In this document: positions 9,285 to 18,243 of the stretch, piece after piece
Numbering within the stretch: position 1 is the stretch's first letter
Layout: every line of letters starts with the position of its first letter
Assembly (NCBI GenBank): GCA_002013415.1
Contig: MAEX01000014.1
Coordinates: forward strand, 62,001-126,000
Length of the DNA: 64,000 bases
Origin: Mycobacterium sp. D16Q14
GTDB lineage: Bacteria; Actinomycetota; Actinomycetes; Mycobacteriales; Mycobacteriaceae
Direction of reading: 5' to 3'
Translations under genes and position numbers: made by a program
The notes under the pieces: model-generated
Seen by the model: only the letters and a program-made list of their open reading frames with translations
Told to the model about the DNA's origin: nothing
Database searches by the model: none

Positions 9285-10103
9285 ATGCCGAACAACCTGG
9301 TCAAATACTCTAATCCCGGCGGTGTCGTACCAGACCGCGCGACATGGACCCCCTGGCTGAAGGCTTGGCGCATGCTGATCGACGCCAAGTACCACGGCGA
9401 CATCTACGAGGCGTTCCTCGGGATGGAAGCACCCGTCTTCGCACGTGCTTACTATCAGGTGCGTGCCCATCCGAATGGCCGAAAGCTGTTCAAGCACAAA
9501 CCAGACCTGCTCGCCGTGCTGAACGACGTGGAGTATCTGGACTCGCTGCCATTCGGCAGCCTGGGGCACGCATACCTGTCGTTCCTGAACACCAACAAGC
9601 TCGACGCGGGCGTCTTTGGTGAATCCACGATCATCAGACCGATCGCCGAGAAGAACAACTGGGACGAGGACTTCTACTACATGATCATGAGGGGCACCGC
9701 CCTCCACGACATGTTCCACACTATCGGCGGCTACGGTCCCGACATCGCCGGCGAAATGGCCAACATCGGATTTCATTGCGGGCAAATGGAACCCGCGGGC
9801 CCATTGGAGAAGCTCGGCATGCTCGGCGCCCTCACACTGCCGGGCGCATCGGCGCCGTTCAAACTCCGTTACTATCGCCAGGCGGTGGAGCGCGGCCGTC
9901 GTGCCGACCTGTTGATGGCCGCTCCCTGGGAGGAGCTGCTCGAATTGCCTTATCGCGAGGCCCAGTCGATCCTCGGTGTGAGCCCAGTCGAGGTAGCCCA
10001 TCCTCAGGGTAGGTGGACCACCGAATGGACGCCGCCATCCATCAAGCCGCCGACCCCATGGAACTACGAGCGGATCCTCACCGCAGGACCCGTCGCTGCC
10101 TGA
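9285..10103 (+). CDS. Coq4-family protein
   Basis: The 272-residue protein shows the Coq4-like core: the helical segment RAYYQVRAHPNGRKLF, then FGSLGHAYLSFLNTNKLDA, and the metal-site-like block RGTALHDMFHTIGGYGPDIAGEMANIGF (about residues 132-160), with HDxxH as in Coq4 (HDxxHx(n)E). Eukaryotic Coq4 acts in ubiquinone assembly. Bacterial homologues without ubiquinone, as here in a menaquinone organism, have no established role. ATG 9285 is chosen because an excellent promoter sits 7 bases upstream. A longer reading frame would cross the TetR gene and the promoter. Confidence 0.8.
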   Translation: MPNNLVKYSNPGGVVPDRATWTPWLKAWRMLIDAKYHGDIYEAFLGMEAPVFARAYYQVRAHPNGRKLFKHKPDLLAVLNDVEYLDSLPFGSLGHAYLSFLNTNKLDAGVFGESTIIRPIAEKNNWDEDFYYMIMRGTALHDMFHTIGGYGPDIAGEMANIGFHCGQMEPAGPLEKLGMLGALTLPGASAPFKLRYYRQAVERGRRADLLMAAPWEELLELPYREAQSILGVSPVEVAHPQGRWTTEWTPPSIKPPTPWNYERILTAGPVAA

Positions 10104-10484
10104 AAAGCCACCACTTCACCATGATTCGCCCATAGCTTCAGTGGTCGATACTCCGTGATCGAGTAGCTCCCAAGGCTCTTCCAGCACCGGATGATTTTCA
10201 CCTGCGGATCGAACTCTGGGGAACCCCCAGCCATCACCAACGCGGTCCGAAGCAACTCACATCGCGTGACAAAATCGCTAAAATGTCTAATATTTGAACA
10301 CCCGCGAACGCGCCATGGTCGAGCGTGGCGGTGCACGCCATCGATCCCGATGTGACCGACAATCCGCATCCCTGGTCGGCGATTGCGCGTTGTGGTTTAG
10401 TGGCAATCACGACGCTGATGAGCCTCTCCGGCGAAGAAGCGACAACAACGCTGTTGGCCGCCCTCAGAAGGTGAGAATGCGCTC
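10104..10484. other. Non-coding interval with a possible promoter
   Basis: I see no convincing gene here. GTGACA (10266-10271), 16 bases, then TAATAT (10288-10293) could be a promoter for the downstream hydrolase operon, which would give a leader of about 185 bases. A 64-codon frame that runs through this leader has arginine-rich, non-protein-like composition. Confidence 0.4.
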
Positions 10485-11450
10485 ATGACCGATGCCGCTG
10501 TGGATATCCGGGAACGTGACATCGCCACAAACGGCGTGCACCTGCGCATCGTCGAGGCGGGTGATCCTGGCCAGCCGGTAGTCGTTCTGGCCCATGGCTT
10601 CCCCGAGTTGGCATATTCTTGGCGCCACCAGATTCCGGCCCTTGCCGCCGCCGGGTATCACGTCATCGCACCCGATCAGCGGGGTTACGGCAGATCGAGT
10701 ACGCCCGCGCATATTGACGACTACAACATCGAAGCGCTATCCGATGACCTGCTCGGCATTCTCGACGAGGTGGGCGCGGGCAAGGCGACCTTCGTCGGGC
10801 ACGATTGGGGCGCCGTCGTCACGTGGCATACCGCGCTCGCCGTCCCCGAGCGCGTCGAGGGCGTTGTCGGTCTTTCCGTCCCCTTCACCCGGCGCAGTCA
10901 GGTGGCTCCCACACTGGCATGGAAAAAACTGTTCGGCGACAACTTCTTCTACATTCTGTACTTCCAGGAGCCGAGGGTCGCCGATGCCGACCTCGATCGC
11001 GACCCCTCCGCCACCATGCGGCGCATGATGGCCGGAATGGCCCATATCGACGGTGCGACGATGATCGCACCCGGACCGGCTGGATTCATCGAGCGCATGA
11101 CCGATCCCGGTGAGCTTCCCGAATGGCTGAGTCAGGTCGAATTGGACCACTACATCGCAGAATTCACCCGCACTGGTTTCACCGGTGGACTCAACTGGTA
11201 CCGGAACTTCGACCGCAACTGGGCGCTTACCGAACGGCTTGCTGGAGCGAATGTAGTTGTGCCGTCTCTATTCATCGCAGGTGCCGCCGACCCGGTTCTC
11301 GGTTTCACGGATCATGCGGGCAGTGTGCGATACCGTATCGACAATCGGGGTGACATCCTGATCGAAGGTGCCGGGCACTGGATTCAGCAGGAGCGGCCGG
11401 ACGAGGTCAATGCCGCATTGCTCGGATTCCTGCACGAGGTTGCGCGATGA
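10485..11450 (+). CDS. Alpha/beta hydrolase, epoxide hydrolase-like
   Basis: The 321-residue alpha/beta hydrolase has the oxyanion-hole motif HGFPE (about residues 36-40), then APDQRGYGRSS, and the nucleophile elbow VGHDWGAVV with Asp about 107 in place of serine. This is the mark of epoxide hydrolases and haloalkane dehalogenases. The late GAGHWIQQERP supplies the catalytic His. An AGAAGGTGAG ribosome-binding region precedes the ATG. Its stop overlaps the next gene's start (ATGA), so it heads a three-gene operon with two oxidoreductases. Hydrolysis of an epoxide intermediate in a degradative pathway is a reasonable inference; the substrate is unknown. Confidence 0.85.
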   Translation: MTDAAVDIRERDIATNGVHLRIVEAGDPGQPVVVLAHGFPELAYSWRHQIPALAAAGYHVIAPDQRGYGRSSTPAHIDDYNIEALSDDLLGILDEVGAGKATFVGHDWGAVVTWHTALAVPERVEGVVGLSVPFTRRSQVAPTLAWKKLFGDNFFYILYFQEPRVADADLDRDPSATMRRMMAGMAHIDGATMIAPGPAGFIERMTDPGELPEWLSQVELDHYIAEFTRTGFTGGLNWYRNFDRNWALTERLAGANVVVPSLFIAGAADPVLGFTDHAGSVRYRIDNRGDILIEGAGHWIQQERPDEVNAALLGFLHEVAR

Positions 11451-12640
11451 GCGCCCCACTGCGATTCGGCGCCTTCATCACGCCGTTTCACCCCGTCGGC
11501 CAAAATCCGACCACCGCACTGGAGTACGACCTAGACCGAGTGGTAGCCCTGGACCGCCTGGGGTATGACGAGGCATGGTTCGGTGAGCATCACTCCGGCG
11601 GCTACGAACTGATCTCCTGTCCCGAGGTCTTCATCGCCACCGCAGCCGAGCGCACCAAGCACATCAGACTGGGCACGGGGGTGGTCTCGCTGCCCTATCA
11701 CCATCCGTTGATGGTGGTGGATCGCTGGATTCTCTTGGACCACATCACTCGAGGCCGCGTCATCTTCGGCACCGGACCGGGCGCGCTGCCCACCGACGCG
11801 TACATGATGGGCATCGACCCCGTGGATCAGCGTCAGATGCAGGAGGAGTCGCTGGAAGCGATCATGGCGCTGCTGCGCGCGGCGCCGGAGGAACGCATAA
11901 GCCGCGAAACGTCCTGGTTCACCCTTCGGGACGCGCAGCTGCAGCTGCGGCCCTATACCCACCCCTACCCGGAAATCCTCACCGCAGCAATGTTTTCCCC
12001 GTCGGGACCCCGGCTGGCCGGGAAGCTCGGCGCGGGCCTGCTGTCGTTGTCGGCGTCCATCCCGGGCGGATTCGCGGCACTGGAAAATGCCTGGGAGGTG
12101 GTACGCGAGCAGGCGGCCACCCATGGCCACCCCGAACCGGATCGGTCGACGTGGCGAGTGCTTGGCATCCTGCATCTGGCCGAGACCCGTGAGCAGGCCA
12201 TCGAGGATTGCACATATGGCTTGCCGGACTACGCGCACTACTTCGGCGCGGTCGGGGTGCTACCGCTCGCGAATGACGTTGACGGTGCGCATCAGGATCC
12301 GCGTGATTTCGTGAAGGCTTATGTGGACGAGGGCAATTGCTGCATCGGGACGCCCGAAGATGCCATCGACTACATCCAGGATCTGCTCGACACATCGGGT
12401 GGATTCGGCACCTTCCTGATGCTCGGCCATGACTGGGCCTCGCCGGAAGCAACATTCAAATCCTATGAGCTGTTCGCCCGCAAGGTAATTCCGTATTTCA
12501 CCGGCCAACTCACCGCCGCCAAGGTCTCGCACGATTGGGCGCAGGCCAAGCGTGGCGAGCTGCTGGGCCGTGCCGGCGATGCCGTCGCCAAGGCCATCGG
12601 CGAACATCAGAACGACCGAGCACAGAAGGCCTCGAACTGA
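11447..12640 (+). CDS. LLM-class (luciferase-like) flavin-dependent oxidoreductase
   Basis: The 397-residue protein has the bacterial luciferase-like TIM-barrel signature: an N-terminal RFGAFITPFHPVG, then DEAWFGEHHSGGYE (about residues 42-55), TKHIRLGTGVVSLPYHHP and GRVIFGTGPGALPTDAY. Group members use FMNH2 or F420 for monooxygenation; which cofactor applies here cannot be read. Limonene- or alkane-type monooxygenases are the nearest in appearance. It overlaps the upstream hydrolase by 4 bases, and its TGA shares its last A with the next ATG (TGATG), so translation is likely coupled. Confidence 0.88.
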   Translation: MSAPLRFGAFITPFHPVGQNPTTALEYDLDRVVALDRLGYDEAWFGEHHSGGYELISCPEVFIATAAERTKHIRLGTGVVSLPYHHPLMVVDRWILLDHITRGRVIFGTGPGALPTDAYMMGIDPVDQRQMQEESLEAIMALLRAAPEERISRETSWFTLRDAQLQLRPYTHPYPEILTAAMFSPSGPRLAGKLGAGLLSLSASIPGGFAALENAWEVVREQAATHGHPEPDRSTWRVLGILHLAETREQAIEDCTYGLPDYAHYFGAVGVLPLANDVDGAHQDPRDFVKAYVDEGNCCIGTPEDAIDYIQDLLDTSGGFGTFLMLGHDWASPEATFKSYELFARKVIPYFTGQLTAAKVSHDWAQAKRGELLGRAGDAVAKAIGEHQNDRAQKASN

Positions 12641-13671
12641 TGCGAGCAGCAGTGTTGCGTAACGGCGCGATGGTCTACCGGGACGATGTGGCCGACCCGG
12701 TGCCCGGCGAGGGCCAGGTGCTCGTCAAGGTCTCCGCGTGCGGAATCTGCGGATCCGACCTGCATTTCGCAAAACACGGGGCCCAGGCCATCGAACTGTC
12801 ACAACAGATGGCGGGCGTGCCCAGCCTGACCAACAGCGTCGACCTTGGCGCCGACGTGTTCATGGGGCACGAGTTCGCAGCGGAAGTGATCGAAGCCGGA
12901 CCGGGGACGCAGGCTCCCGCTCCGGGAACCGCCGTCACTTCGATTCCGATTCTACTGTCCGCCAAGGGAATCGAACCCATCGTTTATAGCAACAGCACGC
13001 TCGGGGGCTACGCCGAGCAGATGCTGCTGAGCGCACCGCTACTGCTGCCTATCCCCAACGGCCTCGACCCCAGGCATGCGGCGTTGACTGAACCGATGGC
13101 GGTCGGTCTGCACGCCGTCAACAAATCGGGCGTCCAGCCGGGCACCGGAGCAATCGTCATCGGGTGCGGCCCCGTCGGCATAGCGGTGATAGCCGCCCTG
13201 GACAACCTGGGGATCGAGCCGATCGTCGCCGCCGACTTGTCCCCGGCCCGGCGCGATCTGGCCCGGCTCATGGGGGCGCACGAGGTCGTCGACCCCAGCA
13301 CCGAACCCACCTTCGAGGCCTGGTCCCGGGTCGGCAAGGGCGCACCGGTGATCTTCGAGGCCGTCGGGGTACCGGGCATCCTCAACGATGTGCTGCGGGA
13401 CGCACCGCACAGCTCCCGGGTGGTGGTGGTCGGCGTGTGTATGGAGCCCGATGCCATCACGCCGTACTTCGGGATCGCCAAGGAAGTTGCGCTCCAATTC
13501 GTGCTCGCCTACGACCCTGCGGAGTTCTCCGAAACGTTGCGGCGAATCGCGCACGGCGAGATCGATGTTGCACACCTGGTCACGGGTGAGGTAGGTCTGG
13601 AAGATGTCGGATCAGCATTTGCCGATCTCGGTAATCCGGGGCACCACTGCAAGATCTTGGTAGTGCCGTAA
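12640..13671 (+). CDS. Zinc-dependent alcohol dehydrogenase family protein
   Basis: This is a 343-residue MDR-superfamily dehydrogenase. The catalytic zinc ligands are visible: Cys about 37 within CGICGSD, and His77/Glu78 in MGHE. A Rossmann fold follows (AIVIGCGPVGIAVIAAL, about residues 168-185). The four-cysteine structural zinc lobe found in most zinc alcohol dehydrogenases is absent; the segment holds a Pro/Ala loop instead. The start at 12640 overlaps the previous stop. It probably oxidises an alcohol or diol produced by the two preceding enzymes. A 2,3-butanediol dehydrogenase-like activity is possible but unproven. Confidence 0.87.
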   Translation: MRAAVLRNGAMVYRDDVADPVPGEGQVLVKVSACGICGSDLHFAKHGAQAIELSQQMAGVPSLTNSVDLGADVFMGHEFAAEVIEAGPGTQAPAPGTAVTSIPILLSAKGIEPIVYSNSTLGGYAEQMLLSAPLLLPIPNGLDPRHAALTEPMAVGLHAVNKSGVQPGTGAIVIGCGPVGIAVIAALDNLGIEPIVAADLSPARRDLARLMGAHEVVDPSTEPTFEAWSRVGKGAPVIFEAVGVPGILNDVLRDAPHSSRVVVVGVCMEPDAITPYFGIAKEVALQFVLAYDPAEFSETLRRIAHGEIDVAHLVTGEVGLEDVGSAFADLGNPGHHCKILVVP

Positions 13672-13695
13672 AGGTCGGGGAGGACAGGAAGTGAC

Positions 13696-14445
13696 ATGCG
13701 GGTACTAAGTCGGAAAGCTCTGACCCGGACAATCGCCGTGGCTGGCGCCGCGGCGATGGCCGTGCTCCTGGCCGGCTGCGGTGACGATTCCACCGGCAGC
13801 CCAGAGTCCACTCGTAACGTCACGGTCATTGGGAAGGGCGAGGTCAAGGGCGCACCCGATGTCTTGCGCGCTGACGTGGGCGTATCGGTGACCGCCAAGG
13901 ACGTATCCGGCGCACTGTCTCAGGCAAGTGAGAAGGCCCAGGCCGTCATCGATGCCGTGGTCGGGGCCGGAGTGGCCCGGGAGGACGTCCAGACCAACGA
14001 GCTGTCCATCCAGCCCGAACAGACATACCCACAGGGCGGTCCCACGCGCATTACCGGATACAACGCCACCAACTCCGTGCGCATCAATGTCCGCGATCTC
14101 AAGAAGGCTTCCGAAGTGCTGGACAAGGCCGTGCAAGCCGGTGGCGACGCGGCACGGCTCTCCGGGGTCAGCTTCGATCTCGACAATGACGCCGACCTGG
14201 TGAAGGGTGCGCGGGAGCGTGCCTTCAACGACGCCAAGGCCCGCGCCGAGCAGTACGCCGGCCTGTCTGGCTCGAAGCTGGGCAAGGTGCTGCGGATCGA
14301 TGAGTCCCACGGCTCGGTTCCTCCCCCCGCACCGGCGATGGGCAAGCGGGCGCCCATGCAGGCGGACGCCTCATTCGCGCCACCGCTGGAACCCGGACAG
14401 CAGACGGTGACATTCGAAGTAAGCGTCATCTGGGAGCTGAACTAG
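13696..14445 (+). CDS. SIMPL-domain lipoprotein (LpqG-like)
   Basis: The 249-residue protein has an N-terminal signal peptide ending in lipobox LLAGC (about residues 24-28), so the mature protein is lipid-anchored outside the membrane. The rest is a SIMPL (DUF541/YggE-type) domain: VTVIGKGEVKGAPD at the start, ITGYNATNSVRI in the middle, and a final VTFEVSVIWELN strand. Position next to hpt matches M. tuberculosis lpqG (Rv3623). The family role is not settled, although oxidative or envelope stress is often suggested. The next gene is a clear paralogue 3 bases downstream. Confidence 0.87.
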   Translation: MRVLSRKALTRTIAVAGAAAMAVLLAGCGDDSTGSPESTRNVTVIGKGEVKGAPDVLRADVGVSVTAKDVSGALSQASEKAQAVIDAVVGAGVAREDVQTNELSIQPEQTYPQGGPTRITGYNATNSVRINVRDLKKASEVLDKAVQAGGDAARLSGVSFDLDNDADLVKGARERAFNDAKARAEQYAGLSGSKLGKVLRIDESHGSVPPPAPAMGKRAPMQADASFAPPLEPGQQTVTFEVSVIWELN

Positions 14446-14448
14446 GCC

Positions 14449-15057
14449 ATGGGTGACATCACGGTTGTCGGCCACGGAGAGGCCAGCGGGAGTCCCGACG
14501 TGTTCATGGCCACCGTCGGCGTTTCGGTACGTTCACGCCGCATCGCCGGGGTGATGGCCGAGGTGAAGGCCAAGGCCCGCGCGGTGATCGATGCGGTGCT
14601 CGACTCCGGGGTGGCGGCCGAAGACGTCCGGACCGCCTGGATGTCGGTGCACCCGCAGTTCGACGGCAACCGGATCACCGGGTACGCCGCCGACAACTCG
14701 GTACGGATCACCGTCCGCGAACTGTCGAAGGTGTCCGACGTTCTGGACAAGGCGGTCACCGCGGGAGGTGAAGCCGCACAGCTCTCCGGGGTCAGTTTCG
14801 ATCTGCAGGACAGCAGCGATCTGTCCACACAGGCGCGTGAGCGCGCGTTCGCCGATGCCAAAGCCCGAGCCGAGCAATACGCCACCCTCTCCGGCGGCAC
14901 TCTCGGGAAGGTCCTGCGCATCGACGAGACCGGCGGCCACTCGACCCCCTCCCCGCGTGCCGAGTTCGCAATGTTGCGGGCGGCGGGCGGGCCACCGGTG
15001 GAGGCGGGTCAGCAGACCGTCAGCACCCAGATCACCGTGACGTGGGAGCTGGGATGA
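14449..15057 (+). CDS. SIMPL-domain protein without signal peptide, paralogue of the previous gene
   Basis: The 202-residue protein aligns by eye along its whole length with the preceding lipoprotein. Both have a GxGEaxGxPDV start, an ITGYxAxNSVRI centre, SGVSFDL, ARERAFxDAKARAEQYA, then GKVLRIDE and a C-terminal QQTV...TWEL strand. The signal peptide and lipobox are missing, so this copy should stay in the cytosol. Only 3 bases separate the two, which indicates a tandem duplication in one operon. Its end is convergent with hpt. Confidence 0.85.
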   Translation: MGDITVVGHGEASGSPDVFMATVGVSVRSRRIAGVMAEVKAKARAVIDAVLDSGVAAEDVRTAWMSVHPQFDGNRITGYAADNSVRITVRELSKVSDVLDKAVTAGGEAAQLSGVSFDLQDSSDLSTQARERAFADAKARAEQYATLSGGTLGKVLRIDETGGHSTPSPRAEFAMLRAAGGPPVEAGQQTVSTQITVTWELG

Positions 15058-15112
15058 GCGCGCGCCAAGACCGTCAGACGATGAACGCCCCGACGGAGAC
15101 CTTCAGAGACGG

Positions 15113-15694
15113 TCAGTCGGTGTAGACCCGCGGGTGCAGTGTTCCGATGAAGGGCAGGTCGCGATAGCGCTCGCCGTAGTCCAGCCCGTAACCGACCACG
15201 AACTCGTTGGGGATCTCGAAGCCGACGAGGGCCACGTCGACATCGACCTTCTTGGCCTCGGGCTTACGCAGTAGCGAGACCACGTTCAGCGAGCGCGGCC
15301 CGCGTGAGGCGAGGTTGCGCATGAGCCAGCTCAGGGTGAGTCCCGAATCAATGATGTCCTCAACGATCAGGACGTCCAGGTCCTGGACGTCCCGGTCCAG
15401 GTCTTTCAGAATGCGCACCACGCCGGAGGACGACGTTGCCGAGCCGTACGAGCTGACGGCCATGAACTCCATCTGTGTGGGGATCGGAATGGCCCGGGCC
15501 AAATCCGACACAAACATGACGGCACCCTTGAGCACGGTCACCAGCAGCAGGTCACCCTCGATGTCCCGGTACTTCTCGCCGATGGCGGCGCCGAGCTCTT
15601 GCGTCTTGGCGCGAATCTGTTCCTCCGTGAGGAGCACCGACTTCACGTCGCCGCTGTATTGCTCGCCGCATGCCTGATCCTGTTCGCAGGTCAC
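15113..15694 (-). CDS. hpt: Hypoxanthine phosphoribosyltransferase
   Basis: This purine-salvage enzyme makes IMP or GMP from hypoxanthine or guanine and PRPP. The PRPP-binding motif [13 protein letters not shown] (about residues 105-117) and the loop [13 protein letters not shown] are intact. The C-terminal [16 protein letters not shown] matches mycobacterial Hpt. GTG 15692-15694 gives 193 residues ([12 protein letters not shown]...). The frame stays open upstream, so a longer N-terminus cannot be excluded, but it would run through the promoter of the divergent monooxygenase. Order next to tilS follows M. tuberculosis Rv3624c-Rv3625c. Confidence 0.92.
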   Translation of the reverse strand: MTCEQDQACGEQYSGDVKSVLLTEEQIRAKTQELGAAIGEKYRDIEGDLLLVTVLKGAVMFVSDLARAIPIPTQMEFMAVSSYGSATSSSGVVRILKDLDRDVQDLDVLIVEDIIDSGLTLSWLMRNLASRGPRSLNVVSLLRKPEAKKVDVDVALVGFEIPNEFVVGYGLDYGERYRDLPFIGTLHPRVYTD

Positions 15695-15748
15695 GACCGA
15701 TAGCGTGCCATGGACGACACGAGCTATCCAAGCCGGTGACACCGGCCA

Positions 15749-15784
15749 GTGACTTTGTTTACGAAATAGGCCATTATGGAAACG
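15749..15784 (+). promoter_or_regulatory. Possible promoter of leaderless monooxygenase gene
   Basis: GTGACT (15749-15754), a 17-base spacer and CATTAT (15772-15777) end 6 bases before GTG 15784. No ribosome-binding sequence is seen, so the mRNA may be leaderless. The match to consensus is moderate. Confidence 0.4.
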
Positions 15785-17280
15785 TGAGCAATGGCGCTTA
15801 CGGGGCAAGCGAAAAGCTGCCGTCCCGCGATATCCGGGTGGTCGTGATCGGGGCCGGCATGTCCGGGCTGTGCATGGCCTCCACCCTCCAGCACCGCGGT
15901 ATTACCAACTTCACCGTCTACGAGAAGGCGGATGAGGTCGGCGGAACCTGGCGGGACAACACCTACCCGGGCCTGCAGTGCGATGTACCGTCGCGCTATT
16001 ACTCGTACTCATTCGCCCCGAATCCTGCTTGGAGTAAGGGCTTCTCGCCCGGACCGGAGATCCACCAGTATTTCGTCAGATTCGCCGACGAGCAGGGTCT
16101 GCGCCGGAACATTCGCTTCGGGGCAGCCGTCAGCCGAGCCGAATGGGTTGATGGGCCTGGCCAGTCCCACTGGGAGTTGGAGATTTCCGACGGGAGCCGC
16201 GACACCGCTGACGTCGTAGTCAGTGCCACCGGAGTGTTGCACCTCCCACGCCTCCCCGATATCGACGGGCTGCGGTCCTTCGCCGGTCCGTGTTTTCACT
16301 CGGCCCGGTGGGATCACTCGGTGCCGTATGCCGGGAAGCGGGTCGGACTTATCGGCACCGGGTCATCCGGAGTCCAGATCATCAGCGCTCTCGCCGAAGA
16401 TGTGCAAAGTCTCGCGGTGTTCCAGCGCTCGGCGCAATGGGTCGCACCGGTTCCCAACTTCACCTACTCGGCAATGTCGAAGTCGATATGGTCCCGCGTG
16501 CCGATTCTGAACAGATTCTCTTATCGCCTGTGGCGCTTCTATTTTGAACGCGGCGTGGGTGGATCGGTGGTCAACCCCGGAATCCGGCGGCGGCTCATCC
16601 AAGGATTCGTCCGGGCATCGCATCGGTTGCTCATCCGCGACCCGGCACTACGCCAGAAGCTGCATCCCGACTACGAGCCGCTCTGCCGACGATTGGTGAT
16701 GTCGGTGCCGTTCTTCAAGGCGGTGCAACGCCGCAATGTCGCGGTGTTCACCGAGGGGATTGAACGCATCGTGCCGCAAGGTGTCATTACCAAGGACGGA
16801 GTTCTGCACAAACTCGACATCTTGGTGTGCGCCACAGGTTTTGATGCGCACTCGTACTTGCGTCCTATGGAGGTGATCGGGCGCGACGGGATCAAGCTCA
16901 GCGAGGCATGGAGTGACGGACCACGCGCATACCGGGCCGTGGGCCTCGCTGGATTTCCGAACTTCTTTCTGTTGATCGGCCCGAACAGCCCGATCGGGAA
17001 CAACTCGCTGATCTCGATCGCCGAAACGCAGGTGAAATTCGCGATGCATTGGATCAACGAGATCCGTTTCGGCCGAGTTCAATCGGTAGCGCCAACGGCA
17101 CACGCCGCCGAGACCTTCAACGCCGAAGTGCGCCGGGCTATGCCCAATACCGTGTGGTCCAACGGATGCGACAGCTGGTATCTGGGAGCCGACGGGGTAC
17201 CGGAGCTATGGCCCTGGCCTCCCGTGGACTATCGCCGCACACTCACTTCGCCGATCCGCGAGGACTTCGCCATCACGTAG
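15784..17280 (+). CDS. Flavin-containing monooxygenase, Baeyer-Villiger type
   Basis: The 498-residue flavoprotein has an FAD-binding GAGMSG (about residues 22-27) and [19 protein letters not shown] Baeyer-Villiger fingerprint of the form FxGxxxHxxxWD follows ([12 protein letters not shown], about 168-179), then the NADPH Rossmann motif GTGSSG (about 190-195). Such enzymes insert oxygen next to ketones or oxidise heteroatoms; mycobacteria encode many with unknown substrates. GTG 15784 is preferred because it follows a -10-like CATTAT at leaderless spacing. An upstream in-frame start lies inside hpt and adds non-conserved residues. Confidence 0.88.
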   Translation: MSNGAYGASEKLPSRDIRVVVIGAGMSGLCMASTLQHRGITNFTVYEKADEVGGTWRDNTYPGLQCDVPSRYYSYSFAPNPAWSKGFSPGPEIHQYFVRFADEQGLRRNIRFGAAVSRAEWVDGPGQSHWELEISDGSRDTADVVVSATGVLHLPRLPDIDGLRSFAGPCFHSARWDHSVPYAGKRVGLIGTGSSGVQIISALAEDVQSLAVFQRSAQWVAPVPNFTYSAMSKSIWSRVPILNRFSYRLWRFYFERGVGGSVVNPGIRRRLIQGFVRASHRLLIRDPALRQKLHPDYEPLCRRLVMSVPFFKAVQRRNVAVFTEGIERIVPQGVITKDGVLHKLDILVCATGFDAHSYLRPMEVIGRDGIKLSEAWSDGPRAYRAVGLAGFPNFFLLIGPNSPIGNNSLISIAETQVKFAMHWINEIRFGRVQSVAPTAHAAETFNAEVRRAMPNTVWSNGCDSWYLGADGVPELWPWPPVDYRRTLTSPIREDFAIT

Positions 17281-17289
17281 ACCCAGTTG

Positions 17290-18243
17290 TCAGACATCGT
17301 GGATCGACAGCACCAGATGGTCACCCAATCTGGACGCAACCAGACGCTGGTAGGGAAGGTCGGCGCCCACTGCGACCCCTCCCTGTCCACGCCACTGCAC
17401 AACGAGCGCGTCCACCGCGCGAATCTGGCTGTCATTCAAATCCTGTGCGCCGCCTGCCAGTAACCAGAGCCTGATCACCCGTCGCCGCACGGCGGGTGCC
17501 AGATCGCGCAGACCAGCGATCGCCAGGAGCTCCGCACCGGTGAAGGTTGCCCGCGCCTGTTCGTCGAGCGCGTCGCCGTCGTCCCGTAATGATGCCGCGG
17601 TTCGGGCGAGAGCCCCGGCAACACCGCCACCAAGAATCTGCTCCAGCAGCGGCAGCACCTCGTGACGCAGCCGCACCCGGATGAAGCGGGAGTCGACATT
17701 GTGCGGGTCTTCCCACGGGGTCAGACCCAATTCGGCACAGCTGGCGCGTGTCTCGGTTCGGCGGATGTCAAGAAGTGGACGCCCCCACGGATCATCCCAG
17801 GGGCGCATTCCTGCGATGGAACGCCCGCCAGAGCCTCGCCCCAGTCCCAGCAGCACCGTCTCGGCTTGGTCGTCGAGAGTATGGGCGAGCAGCACGGGTA
17901 GGCCATCCCGGGCCTCGCGCAGCGCGGCGTACCGGGCATCGCGCGCCGCCGCTTCAAGACCACCCACACCGTCGACGATCACCGAAAGAACCGAGGCATC
18001 ATGGCATCCCAGAGCCAACGCCTGACTCCGCGCCCGGCCCGCGACCTCGGCGGAGTCCTGCTGCAGTCCATGATCGACGATGAGCGCGGTCACTGCCCAG
18101 CCCTGCGCGACGGCAGCTGCCGCAAGCGCTAGCGAATCCGCACCACCGGAGACCGCCACGGCCACATGCCGCGCACCCGGAAGGTGCTGAACACCAAACA
18201 ATTTGACAGCTTGACGCAGCGCTAAAGTACTCGGGCTATCCAT
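17290..18243 (-). CDS. tilS: tRNA(Ile)-lysidine synthetase
   Basis: TilS attaches lysine to C34 of tRNA-Ile(CAU), changing codon reading from Met to Ile. The N-type ATP pyrophosphatase P-loop SGGADSLALA lies at about residues 33-42. LIVDHGLQ, LLAHTLDDQAETVLLGLGRGSG and the RPLLDIRR segment are all conserved. At 317 residues it is the short actinobacterial form that lacks much of the C-terminal tRNA-binding region. The ATG lies inside the 3' end of the upstream zincin gene (22-base overlap), and hpt is downstream in the conserved mycobacterial order. Confidence 0.94.
   Translation of the reverse strand: MDSPSTLALRQAVKLFGVQHLPGARHVAVAVSGGADSLALAAAAVAQGWAVTALIVDHGLQQDSAEVAGRARSQALALGCHDASVLSVIVDGVGGLEAAARDARYAALREARDGLPVLLAHTLDDQAETVLLGLGRGSGGRSIAGMRPWDDPWGRPLLDIRRTETRASCAELGLTPWEDPHNVDSRFIRVRLRHEVLPLLEQILGGGVAGALARTAASLRDDGDALDEQARATFTGAELLAIAGLRDLAPAVRRRVIRLWLLAGGAQDLNDSQIRAVDALVVQWRGQGGVAVGADLPYQRLVASRLGDHLVLSIHDV

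Noticed and set aside
10064..10369. 101-codon minus-strand frame after the Coq4-like gene
   Set aside because: No ribosome-binding site, no domain, and it overlaps the end of the Coq4-like gene.
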